A DNA stretch of 29,072 nt. Source: an uncultured Collinsella sp. Lineage in GTDB: Bacteria; Actinomycetota; Coriobacteriia; Coriobacteriales; Coriobacteriaceae. This document shows, piece by piece, positions 21,053-28,988 of the stretch. A program made the translations under genes and the position numbers. Position 1 is the stretch's first letter. Each line of letters begins with the position of its first letter. The stretch covers positions 1 to 29,072 of the forward strand of contig UQIC01000025.1 of NCBI GenBank assembly GCA_900540985.1. Reading direction: 5' to 3'. The notes beneath the pieces were generated by a model. That model was not told the DNA's origin. It did no database searches and saw nothing but the letters and a program-made list of their open reading frames with translations.

Positions 21053-22390
21053 ATGCCCCAGAACATCTTCGGTACCGACGGCGTCCGTGGCGTCGCCAAT
21101 GCCGATCTTTCGTGCGACCTCGCGTTTCGCCTGGGCCGCGCGGCGACCAAGTTCCTTGGTCCGGACATCTGCATCGGCCGTGACACGCGCCTTTCGGGCA
21201 CCATGCTCGAGAGCGCTCTGACCGCCGGCATTATGGCCGAGGGCGGCCGCCCGCATTGCTGCGGCGTTATCCCCACGCCTGCCGTGGCGCTGCTCACCGT
21301 TCAAAACGAACTCGATGGCGGCATCGTCATCTCCGCTTCGCACAATCCGCCGGAGTTCAACGGCATCAAGTTCTTTAGCCGCAAGGGTATGAAGCTCCCC
21401 GATGCTGTCGAGGAAGAGATCAGCGCCTGGGTCATGTCCGAGGAAGCCATGGCTGCCGACACGCTGCCGACCGGTGCCGGCGTGGGCCACATTATCAAGA
21501 TGAAGGACGCCCACAAGGCATATGTTGACCACGCCATCGATACGCTTGATGGCCTGAGGCTCGACGGCCTGGTCGTTGCCGTCGACTGCGGTCACGGTGC
21601 TTCCTGCCAGACTACGCCCGCCGCGCTGCAGCGCCTAGGCGCCACGGTGCACGCTATCAACACCGATTATTGCGGCACCGACATTAACGTTGAGTGCGGC
21701 TCCACGCACCTTGAGCCCCTGCGCGAGCTCGTGCTGCGCACCCATGCTGACATCGGTCTGGCCCACGACGGCGACGCCGACCGCGTACTGTTCGTGGACA
21801 GCGAGGGCAATGAGATCGATGGTGACTACATCCTGGCTATCTGCGGTTCTGACCTCGCCGCTCGCGGCAAGCTCGCCAACTCCGAGATCGTTTCGACCGT
21901 CATGTGCAACCTGGGCTTCTCCATCGCTATGAAGGAGCAGGGCTTCGAGATGGTCCAGACCGCCGTGGGCGACCGTTATGTGCTTGAGCGCATGCTCGCG
22001 GACGGCGCCGTCATCGGCGGCGAACAGTCCGGCCACATCATCTTCCTGGAGCACAACACCACCGGTGACGGTCTGGTGACGGCTCTGCAGCTGCTGGCCG
22101 TGCTCAAGCGCACCGGCCGCACGCTCACCGATCTTGCCGGCATCATGAAGAAGTACCCGCAGGTACTCGTCAACGTGCATTCCGACAACAAGGCTGGTCT
22201 GGACGATTGCCAGCCCATTTGGGACGCCGTTGCTGCTGCCGAGAAGGAGCTTGACGGCCGCGGCCGCATTCTGGTGCGCCCGAGTGGTACCGAGCCGCTG
22301 GTCCGCGTGATGGCCGAGGCCGAGACGCACGAGCTGACTCAGCGCGTTGTCGACGACATCGTCGAGGTTGTCAAGCGCGAACTTCCCTAA
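21053..22390 (+). CDS. glmM: Phosphoglucosamine mutase
   Basis: GlmM interconverts glucosamine-6-phosphate and glucosamine-1-phosphate, the step that commits amino sugar to UDP-GlcNAc and so to peptidoglycan. The product is 445 residues, the family norm. It has FGTDGVRG (6-13), the phosphoserine loop SASHNP with Ser96, the Mg-binding DGDADR (239-244) and the sugar-phosphate loop RPSGTEP (409-415). The start has AAGGAG upstream at about 21040-21045. It is separated from rpsI by a terminator, so has its own promoter in 21003-21050, though no clear one is seen. Confidence 0.96.
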   Translation: MPQNIFGTDGVRGVANADLSCDLAFRLGRAATKFLGPDICIGRDTRLSGTMLESALTAGIMAEGGRPHCCGVIPTPAVALLTVQNELDGGIVISASHNPPEFNGIKFFSRKGMKLPDAVEEEISAWVMSEEAMAADTLPTGAGVGHIIKMKDAHKAYVDHAIDTLDGLRLDGLVVAVDCGHGASCQTTPAALQRLGATVHAINTDYCGTDINVECGSTHLEPLRELVLRTHADIGLAHDGDADRVLFVDSEGNEIDGDYILAICGSDLAARGKLANSEIVSTVMCNLGFSIAMKEQGFEMVQTAVGDRYVLERMLADGAVIGGEQSGHIIFLEHNTTGDGLVTALQLLAVLKRTGRTLTDLAGIMKKYPQVLVNVHSDNKAGLDDCQPIWDAVAAAEKELDGRGRILVRPSGTEPLVRVMAEAETHELTQRVVDDIVEVVKRELP

Positions 22391-22461
22391 TGGTCAAAAA
22401 CGGGTGCCAAGTGGTAAACTGTTAAGGTTATTTTGGTTGATCGGTATGTCCGAGGGGGAGC

Positions 22462-22959
22462 ATGTTCACTAAAGTCCTAAGGTCTTTTGGTATGCGTGGT
22501 CGAGTCCTTACGTTGGATGCTCCCATCTCGGGTGACGTCATTCCGCTCTCCGAGGTAAACGATCAGACGTTTGCCACCGGCCTTTTGGGCCAGGGCGTGG
22601 CGATTCAGCCCACCGGAACGCGCGTGATCGCGCCGGCTGATGCCAAGGTCGAGGCTATTTTTCCCACGGGACACGCCGTTGCGCTTAACACGGTCGATGG
22701 CTTGGACGTGCTCATCCACGTTGGTTTGGACACTGTTCAGCTCGAGGGCAAGCACTTTACCGTACATGCGCAAGTGGGTGACATCGTCCATAAGGGTGAT
22801 GTGCTCATTGAGTTCGATCGCGAGGCAATTGCTGCCGAGGGCTACGATGTGACGGTTCCCATCTTGGTGTGCAACTCCGTTGAGTTCTCTAGCATCAAGG
22901 GCTCCGTTGGCGTGCATGTCGAAGAGATGGACCAGCTCATCGTTGCTCGCGAGCGCTAG
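22462..22959 (+). CDS. PTS EIIA-Glc-type phosphocarrier protein
   Basis: The 165-residue protein is a stand-alone glucose-type EIIA of the phosphotransferase system. It receives phosphate from HPr on the active-site His86 (VLIHVGLDT), with His71 (PTGHAVAL) as the second histidine, and passes it to an EIIBC permease. The segments PISGDVIPLSEV, FATGLLGQGVAIQP and APADAKVEAIFPTGHA are typical. No EIIB or EIIC domain is attached or next door. It is Crr-like in form, but a separate EIIA may serve an N-acetylglucosamine or glucose permease elsewhere. It lies between glmM and nagB, which suggests a link to amino-sugar uptake. GGGGGAG precedes the ATG. Confidence 0.92.
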   Translation: MFTKVLRSFGMRGRVLTLDAPISGDVIPLSEVNDQTFATGLLGQGVAIQPTGTRVIAPADAKVEAIFPTGHAVALNTVDGLDVLIHVGLDTVQLEGKHFTVHAQVGDIVHKGDVLIEFDREAIAAEGYDVTVPILVCNSVEFSSIKGSVGVHVEEMDQLIVARER

Positions 22960-22981
22960 CAAGTGCACGTGGCCATTAGCC

Positions 22982-23230
22982 TACAATTCAAACACGTTTA
23001 CGGAGGGCGCCCTTGAAAGAGGACGCCCTCCGTGGCAAGATGGGAAACGTCCGAGGCTAAACAGCTTCGGGTCACCGTGGACGGGCAGGGGCCTCGACGC
23101 GGCTAGACACGAGACACATGCATTACGCGACCTCGCCCTGGTGGCCGCACACGTTGGTTGCGGCCGACGCGGGCCGCGGGCAAGTGCTTGTAAGGGAGCC
23201 TTGCCTTTCTTGTACGAGAAAGGACGCGTA
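22982..23230 (+). promoter_or_regulatory. Structured leader of nagB, candidate cis-regulatory RNA
   Basis: A -10 box TACAAT lies at 22982-22987, so transcription should begin near 22995, about 235 nt before the nagB start. The leader holds a 9-bp stem (23001-23009 with 23024-23032), a stem at 23051-23058 with 23063-23070, a 7-bp stem at 23143-23149 with 23159-23165, and near the end GGCAAG (23179-23184) complementary to CTTGCC (23200-23205). The last hairpin, 23204-23210 with 23217-23223, traps the ribosome binding site AGAAAGGA. The last two helices share bases 23204-23205. I do not recognise it as any known riboswitch class. No -35 is convincing. Confidence 0.6.
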
Positions 23231-23959
23231 ATGAAGATCATTAAAGCTAAAGACTACGAGGATATGAGCCGCAAGGCCGCTAATATCATCTCGGCCCAGG
23301 TTATCCTCAAGCCCGACTGTGTGCTGGGCCTTGCCACCGGCTCCACCCCGATCGGTGCCTACAAGCAGCTCGCTGCTTGGTACAAGAAGGGCGACGTCGA
23401 CTTTGCCGAGGTCAGCACCTACAACCTGGACGAGTATCGCGGCCTTTCGCACGACGATCCCCAGAGCTATCACTACTTCATGCGCGAGAACTTCTTCGAT
23501 CACATCAACATCGACCTGAACAACACGCATGTGCCCGATGGCTCCAACCCCGACGCCGCCGCTGCCTGCTCTGAGTACGACAAGATCGTCGCCGACGCCG
23601 GTTACCCGGATCTGCAGCTGCTCGGCATTGGCAACAACGGCCACATCGGCTTCAACGAGCCCGATGACCACTTCTCCAAGGGTACGCACTGTGTCGACCT
23701 TACCGAGAGCACCATTCAGGCCAACAGCCGCCTGTTCGACAGCATCGACGATGTTCCCCGTCAGGCCTACACCATGGGCACTCAGACCATCATGTATGCC
23801 CGCATGATCCTGGTCGTCGCCAACGGCGAGGCCAAGGCTCAGGCCGTGCATGACATGTGCTATGGTCCGGTTACGCCCGAGTGCCCGGCTTCGATCCTGC
23901 AGCTGCACACCAACTGCGTTGTCGTTGCCGACGAGGCCGCCCTTTCGCTCTGCGAGTAG
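23231..23959 (+). CDS. nagB: Glucosamine-6-phosphate deaminase
   Basis: NagB converts glucosamine-6-phosphate to fructose-6-phosphate and ammonia, feeding amino sugars into glycolysis. The 242-residue protein is the short Gram-positive type. It has the phosphate loop GLATGSTP (33-40), the catalytic base Asp67 in YNLDEY, and GNNGHIGFNEP (134-144) with His138 and Glu143. Asn136 stands where the E. coli enzyme has Asp, as in the Bacillus type. The frame is open far upstream (to 22880), but the family start and AGAAAGGA at 23217-23224 fix 23231. The start lies behind a hairpin that covers this ribosome binding site, which suggests translational control. A terminator follows at 23992. Confidence 0.96.
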   Translation: MKIIKAKDYEDMSRKAANIISAQVILKPDCVLGLATGSTPIGAYKQLAAWYKKGDVDFAEVSTYNLDEYRGLSHDDPQSYHYFMRENFFDHINIDLNNTHVPDGSNPDAAAACSEYDKIVADAGYPDLQLLGIGNNGHIGFNEPDDHFSKGTHCVDLTESTIQANSRLFDSIDDVPRQAYTMGTQTIMYARMILVVANGEAKAQAVHDMCYGPVTPECPASILQLHTNCVVVADEAALSLCE

Positions 23960-23991
23960 CGCGAATCCTGCAGCTCGACATAGCCTTGCCT

Positions 23992-24019
23992 AAGGCCTCC
24001 GCTTTGCGGGGGCCTTTTT
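23992..24019 (+). terminator. Intrinsic terminator of nagB
   Basis: An 11-bp stem (23992-24002 with 24006-24016) with a TTT loop runs into five T residues at 24015-24019. Confidence 0.93.
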
Positions 24020-24407
24020 GCTATCCCTTTTCGCCCACTTGACCAAAAACTTGCCGCAAGCTTGACGAACGCCAGATGCCCAACAGCTTGATTCATTCTA
24101 TACCAGATTCTATGCAAAAATGCCACTAGAAGGTCGTAGACGGTAGCGGGTGCTAGGCGAGTTGAATGACATGGCTGAACCTTGTTCATCTGCGTTACAC
24201 TGCCGCTTAGATGGGACAAGCCGACAAGCTCATTTACCTGCTTAAAGACCGATTAGTCGGGGGATTAATAACAATCGGCCCTCGCTGTACAAAAACTTGC
24301 CGCTTGCGTACCAAAAGACAACCTAAAACACAAGGTCGCTCTATTCATAGCGCGGCTTGTATGGTCTTGCGGCTACAGTGTCCATACGGTCGAGTTGAGG
24401 AGCGGAC
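24020..24407. other. 388-bp non-coding gap with a 14-bp direct repeat
   Basis: This gap is more AT-rich than its flanks. The 14-mer CAAAAACTTGCCGC occurs at 24044-24057 and again at 24290-24303. No gene is credible; a frame at 24211-24414 lacks a good ribosome binding site and family likeness. The upstream regulatory region of the large regulator must be here, and TACAGT at 24374-24379 is a possible -10 without a good -35. Confidence 0.5.
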
Positions 24408-27407
24408 ATGGTAAACGATTTGAGCGGTATAGACGACCTCGAGCTGATGCCGCTGGGCGGAGGCTATATGGTGCGACGCGAACGCTTGATGAATGAGCTT
24501 ATCGCCAAGGGCCGAAAGGCCGGCATCGTGGTTCTTTATGCGCCCGACGGGTTTGGGAAGACCTCGGTGCTGCTGCAGTACACCCATGAGGTTAAATGCG
24601 ACCCGACGCGAGGCCCCGTGCGGATTATCGAGGCCGATCGTGCCATTGGGCGCGAGGTGTTTATGCAGCTCGAGGTGGTTACCGAAGAACTCAAAGACAA
24701 ACCGCACTCTCTTATCGCGATTGATAATGTGCCAAACCTCGATCAGCACGATACCGAAGACCTCATCGACAGGATTCGCGGCCTGCGCGCTATGGGGGTA
24801 GGGGTCTTTATCTCCTGCCGTCCTTCAAATCGTCAGCTGATTCACGGGCTGGGCGATTCGGTTAAGATCAATGCGCAGATGCTCAAGGTGCATGCCTATG
24901 AGTATTCGGCGTGGGCATCGGCGTTTTCGATCAGCACATCGCTCGACTTTTATCAGCTCACGCAGGGCGTGCCCGAGCTCGTTTCGGCATTGCAGACGGG
25001 TCTGTATGGCCAAGGCGACGTAGCCGGCCTGCTCGAAAACGAGATTGTCAACGTATATGGCGCGGCACTTGCCGATCTGGCTTCGCTCGACAATAATGCG
25101 CTGTTTTGCGTGGCATGTCTCATGGTTTTGATGGGCGAGGGCAATATCTCAGAACTCGAGGCTTGTGGGGTAAGGCTGTCGATGGTCGACCAGTCCTACT
25201 TTGTACGCGACTACCCGATCTTTGGCTTGGACCCTGCCGAGCGGAGTTTTACGTGTCTGGGCACGGAGGATAACGGACGCTTGCGCTTACGTAAGTTGGT
25301 GGCCGAGGTTCGCCCCGAGCTTGTTCCGAGGGCGGCCCGGATTTTGCTTAAGGCGGGCCGATGCGATGCGGCGATGGGCCTGGCGGACGCTTTTTTGGAC
25401 CGTGAAGCGGTCCTTGAACTTGCTGGACAGTACGGGGTCGATCTTGCTCTGACGGGACACGGGGCCGATATCTGCCGAGCAGCGCTGGGCACGATCGATA
25501 CCGACGATCCGGCTCCAGAGCCAACGCCTGTCGAGGCGCTTGGCGTATATCTGGCAGCGGTCAGCGTGTCCAACACAAAGCTCGCCCGCTATATGGCATC
25601 GGTCATCGAGCGCGGGGGCGAACGGGCGGCCTGCGAAATAGACCCTGTTTCATGGAGGGTAGCCCAGACACTGACGGCTGTTTGCTATGGGGACAACGGG
25701 CTTGGGCTTCCTACGAACCTGGCCGTGCCAGAAATCGAGACATCCCATACCGCACTCGATATGTTGTCCGCGCATATCGAGGTCAAGCGCTATCTGACCG
25801 AGCGGGGAGATGACGGCGGCGTTCTACGGCAGCTCAAAACGAGCAAGGCCTACGACTGCGAGCTCGATATCGCGGGGATTGTTATACGGGCCGATAGCAT
25901 GCTGGTGGAGCTCTTTGACGGGTCGTTTGCGGGAACCGACGAGCGCGACGACGAGATGACGGTGGTGCGGGAGGCGCTCGACGTACGTGGGCTTAAGGCG
26001 ATGGCTATCTGGGTGCGCATGGTGTTGGCGGCACGGCGGCTCCTTTCCGGCTTGCCGGTAACCGACGACGCGGCGTTCAACGAGCTCGATCGTTTTGCCG
26101 TGCGCATGCGCGACAACCAGATTCAGCTGTTTGGCCTGTTGCTAGAAGGCTGGCAGTCGCTGGCAGAGGGACGGCCGGTTAATGCAAAGTTCCGTGCGGT
26201 CCAAGTGCTCAAACTTGCCGAGGAGTCGATTGCGTACATGCGCGATAACGCATTGCTGCTGGAGCGCGCGGCATATCTGCGAAATACATCGATGGTTTCG
26301 GTGCGCGAGGAAGCGGAGTTGCTCGATATAAGCCAGACACAGGTTGGTGGCGCAGAAGCCTGGATGGTGGCGCTGCATTTGGCCTGTGCGGGCCGAGACA
26401 GCGACCTTGCAGCCTGGATGTCCATGAATCGTGCGGGGATTCTAGAGCCATCGTATCGGCTCTTTGCGCGCCTTGCCATGCATTGTCTGGGCGAGCCGGC
26501 GGGCAGGATACGCAAGAAGCTTCCCGTGCGCGAGCTGTCGCGGTACTCGCTGCGCGACGATTTGGAAGGGGAGGGCGAGCGCCTGTTCCAGGCCGGCGAG
26601 GTTGAAGCCGTTGATACCATCGACCATATCGAGATTCGCATGTTTGGTGCGTTTCGCGCCGAGCGCGACGGGTTTCCCATCACGGACAAAATGTGGCGCC
26701 GCAAGAAGGCGGCGACACTTGCCGAGCGGCTTGCGCTGGGCATGGATGCGCTCGTCGATCGTGAGACGCTGGCCATGGAGCTGTGGCCCCATGCCGAGTT
26801 CAATAGCGCCCGCAATAACCTGTACTCGACGATATCGCGCTTGCGGTCGGCTTTGGGGCCGACGCCGGATGGCAAGTCGTGTGTGCTCATCCAAAATGAA
26901 TGCATCGGACTCAACGGCGACTACGTCAAGACCGATGTGCGGCTGTTTGACCAGATAAGCCGCGAGGTTTTGGGAAATCGCACGGGTGCGCGCGGGCCCC
27001 ATCTGGTCGAGTTGTGCCTTAAGATTGAGCAACTTTATGCCGGACCGCTGTATGTTCCCAATGGCTGTAATCCCACCTACTTTTTGCGTATGCGACGCAT
27101 TATGCAGTCAAAGTACATCGATTGCATGATTAAGGGAGCAAATGCCGCTCTAGAAGAAAACGATCTGCAGTCGGCGATTTGGCTGGCGGAGTCGGGGCTT
27201 CGGCAGGAAACGGCGCGTGAGGATATGGTGCGCTGCGCCATGCGCGTCTACAGCGCGGCGGGGCGGCGGCGCGATATCGTCGAGCTGTACAGCGGGCATA
27301 TGCACCACCTGAGGGAGCAGGTCAATGGCGTGCCCGAGCCCGAGACGCGGCGTCTATACGAGCGCTTGGTGGAGGGGCGGCTCAATCGCGTGCTGGTCGA
27401 GCGATAA
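24408..27407 (+). CDS. Large ATPase/BTAD-type transcription regulator
   Basis: The 999-residue protein is built like a STAND-type regulator. An N-terminal NTPase domain has Walker A APDGFGKTS (44-52) and Walker B SLIAIDNV (about 101-108). A long helical middle (about 230-730) probably forms TPR-like repeats. The C-terminal part has an OmpR/SARP-like winged helix (about 740-825: IEIRMFGAFRAERDG, then ARNNLYSTISRLRSALG) and a BTAD bacterial transcriptional activation domain (about 850-985). Proteins of this design sense a ligand, oligomerise with ATP and activate transcription. Coriobacteria carry several such orphan regulators; the signal and targets are unknown. GAGGAG at 24397-24402 supports the start. 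No obvious target gene is beside it; downstream genes are on the other strand. It was not split or frameshifted. Confidence 0.82.
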   Translation: MVNDLSGIDDLELMPLGGGYMVRRERLMNELIAKGRKAGIVVLYAPDGFGKTSVLLQYTHEVKCDPTRGPVRIIEADRAIGREVFMQLEVVTEELKDKPHSLIAIDNVPNLDQHDTEDLIDRIRGLRAMGVGVFISCRPSNRQLIHGLGDSVKINAQMLKVHAYEYSAWASAFSISTSLDFYQLTQGVPELVSALQTGLYGQGDVAGLLENEIVNVYGAALADLASLDNNALFCVACLMVLMGEGNISELEACGVRLSMVDQSYFVRDYPIFGLDPAERSFTCLGTEDNGRLRLRKLVAEVRPELVPRAARILLKAGRCDAAMGLADAFLDREAVLELAGQYGVDLALTGHGADICRAALGTIDTDDPAPEPTPVEALGVYLAAVSVSNTKLARYMASVIERGGERAACEIDPVSWRVAQTLTAVCYGDNGLGLPTNLAVPEIETSHTALDMLSAHIEVKRYLTERGDDGGVLRQLKTSKAYDCELDIAGIVIRADSMLVELFDGSFAGTDERDDEMTVVREALDVRGLKAMAIWVRMVLAARRLLSGLPVTDDAAFNELDRFAVRMRDNQIQLFGLLLEGWQSLAEGRPVNAKFRAVQVLKLAEESIAYMRDNALLLERAAYLRNTSMVSVREEAELLDISQTQVGGAEAWMVALHLACAGRDSDLAAWMSMNRAGILEPSYRLFARLAMHCLGEPAGRIRKKLPVRELSRYSLRDDLEGEGERLFQAGEVEAVDTIDHIEIRMFGAFRAERDGFPITDKMWRRKKAATLAERLALGMDALVDRETLAMELWPHAEFNSARNNLYSTISRLRSALGPTPDGKSCVLIQNECIGLNGDYVKTDVRLFDQISREVLGNRTGARGPHLVELCLKIEQLYAGPLYVPNGCNPTYFLRMRRIMQSKYIDCMIKGANAALEENDLQSAIWLAESGLRQETAREDMVRCAMRVYSAAGRRRDIVELYSGHMHHLREQVNGVPEPETRRLYERLVEGRLNRVLVER

Positions 27408-27410
27408 AAA

Positions 27411-27439
27411 ACGGGCGCCCGAAGTACTTGGGCACCCGT
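27411..27439 (-). terminator. Terminator between the regulator and yhbY, mainly for yhbY
   Basis: A 10-bp stem (27411-27420 with 27430-27439, one mismatch) is preceded on the plus strand by six A residues (27405-27410), giving a T tract on the minus strand. It therefore ends the yhbY transcript and may also stop the plus-strand gene. Confidence 0.82.
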
Positions 27440-27476
27440 AAGCTTGCTATGTGTTGGCTCGCCGGATTATTGGCTC

Positions 27477-27776
27477 TTAGACGAGCTTGATCTTCTCGAT
27501 GTCCTTGCGCGAGGACTCGCGATACAGCGAGAACTTGCGGCCGATGACCTGGACGACCTCGGCGTGGCAGCGCTCAGCGAGCTCTTCGGCGGCCTCGCGG
27601 GCGGAAAGGCTGGAGCCATCGAGCACGGAGCACTTAACGAGCTCGTGCTTCTCCAGGTAGGCGACCGTCTGCTCGACGGTGCCCTCGTTGACATCGGACT
27701 TGCCGATGATGATGGCGGGGTTGAGGTGATGGGCCATGCTGCGAAGCTGCTTGACCTGTGCTCCTGTCAGTGCCAT
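27477..27776 (-). CDS. yhbY: CRM-domain ribosome assembly RNA-binding protein (YhbY-like)
   Basis: The 99-residue protein is a stand-alone CRM (YhbY) domain. It begins MALTGAQVKQLRSMAHHLNP and has the conserved IIIGKSDVNEGTVEQT loop (about 22-37), where the GK turn binds RNA, and the C-terminal VVQVIGRKFSLYRES segment. Family members associate with pre-50S ribosomal particles and assist large-subunit assembly. The start codon is at 27776 on the minus strand; GAAAGCGAGAA upstream is a weak ribosome binding site. It lies 158 bp downstream of the methyltransferase gene on the same strand; a GC-rich hairpin at 27803-27817 is between them. Confidence 0.93.
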   Translation of the reverse strand: MALTGAQVKQLRSMAHHLNPAIIIGKSDVNEGTVEQTVAYLEKHELVKCSVLDGSSLSAREAAEELAERCHAEVVQVIGRKFSLYRESSRKDIEKIKLV

Positions 27777-27934
27777 GGGTTCTCGCTTTCTATGTATGGG
27801 GCGCCCCGCGACGGGGCCTTAATCTACGTGAGCTGTCCCACGATAGCGCAGGAACGGCGCGGTGTGGAGCGCGTTCGCCCAGTTCAAAAAGAATGCGGAT
27901 GCCGAGTGAGTGGGCGGCGTGGGCTGCGAACAGG

Positions 27935-28822
27935 CTATGAGCTGGGCGCAGAGACCGGCTCCCATGCAATAAACGCCCAACGGACCTTGCGGACGTGGTC
28001 GAGCATGTAGCGTCCCTGCGGCACACCCTTGGAGCCCGGCTCGCCGGCATGGGGATTCTCGATCATGTGTTGGGCGATGTAGTCGCGCAGACGGTCGACC
28101 TTATCTTCGTTGCCATGCTCGAGCATACGGGAAAAGTCCGCCACACCTGCCTCGAGGTTATCGAAGGTGTCGCGACGGGGCGATTCAAAATACGTGACCT
28201 GCGGCAGTGCACCCATCTGAATAAGGATGTTAAAGGCATACACAAAGCCATTACTGCAGGTAACCGAGGCACCGATGGCGTTCATCAGGTGCAGATCATA
28301 GCGCGGGCTGGAGTTAGCGACCATCGTGACAGCACAACGCCGACGAGCCGTACGATCAAGCTTGGCAAGCGCGCCTTTTAGGTTGGTCGTGGTGACAGAG
28401 CGACTGGCAAAGGCAACATCCACAGTCTTGGCAACCGGCCCAACCAAATCCCAATCATCATCCCAAGCAAGCTCAAGCGGCGTAATGCGATCCTCGAGCC
28501 CATAGTACTCAATACCAGCATCAAGCGTGCCCAACATAGCAGGAGAGAAGTCGGCAGCAATCACGGAATGCCCGTCTTGCGCAAGCGGAATAGCAATCGA
28601 CCCAGCCCCACACCCCATATCCAACACGGATTCACCAGGCTTTAACGCCAACAGCTTCATAAAGTCCCGGGCATACGGAGCAGTCTCAAGCGGCCGAAAA
28701 TGCCGGGCCCGCTTATCCCACTCAAAAGAATCATCAGCCCGATGCCGACCAGCTTGCAGGCGCATCCATTCGCCATTCCAATCCGCAGAAAGAAGCTCAG
28801 AGCGAGCATCCCCATCAACCAC
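27935..28822 (-). CDS. Class I SAM-dependent methyltransferase
   Basis: The protein has a Rossmann-fold methyltransferase core. Motif I is SVLDMGCGAGSIAIPLA (65-81), followed by the acidic end of strand 2 (VIAADFSPAML, 86-97) and a motif II/III region near VDVAFASRS. The C-terminal 130 residues form an extra domain. An N-terminal segment of about 50 residues precedes the fold. The substrate cannot be told; small-molecule methyltransferases of this size are common in gut bacteria. Translation starts at GTG (28822), with AGGAGG at 28830-28835 seven bases upstream, and in frame with the family start. A terminator-like hairpin lies just upstream of the ribosome binding site (28842-28873), leaving no room for a promoter between them. 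Confidence 0.88.
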   Translation of the reverse strand: MVDGDARSELLSADWNGEWMRLQAGRHRADDSFEWDKRARHFRPLETAPYARDFMKLLALKPGESVLDMGCGAGSIAIPLAQDGHSVIAADFSPAMLGTLDAGIEYYGLEDRITPLELAWDDDWDLVGPVAKTVDVAFASRSVTTTNLKGALAKLDRTARRRCAVTMVANSSPRYDLHLMNAIGASVTCSNGFVYAFNILIQMGALPQVTYFESPRRDTFDNLEAGVADFSRMLEHGNEDKVDRLRDYIAQHMIENPHAGEPGSKGVPQGRYMLDHVRKVRWAFIAWEPVSAPSS

Positions 28823-28841
28823 GGGCTAACCTCCTAGCAAC

Positions 28842-28873
28842 AAAAAAGCGACTCCTCCCAAAAGAAGAGCCGC
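28842..28873 (-). terminator. Terminator-like hairpin in the leader of the methyltransferase gene
   Basis: Read on the minus strand, a 10-bp stem (28864-28873 with 28848-28857, two G-U pairs) with a 6-nt loop runs into six T residues (28842-28847). It is 6 nt before the ribosome binding site of the methyltransferase, so it is either an attenuator or the terminator of an upstream transcript. Confidence 0.65.
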
Positions 28874-28988
28874 AACCAGCATATATCAGAAAAAGAACCG
28901 TTCCAACGCCAAATCGCCGCACCAGCCAAGTGATGCAGGAGCGAAGCAACTGCAACCGGGATAGAACCCAACCGAGGTCCCGTTGTGC

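Noticed and set aside
22880..23230. N-terminal extension of NagB
   Set aside because: The frame is open, but the family starts at 23231, where a ribosome binding site stands, and the upstream part reads through the end of the EIIA gene.
22960..23230. glmS ribozyme, RNase P RNA or a cobalamin, TPP or FMN riboswitch in the nagB leader
   Set aside because: The conserved core sequences of these RNAs, as far as I can recall them, are not present.
24211..24414. 67-aa frame before the large regulator
   Set aside because: No ribosome binding site, atypical composition, and it overlaps the start of the regulator gene.
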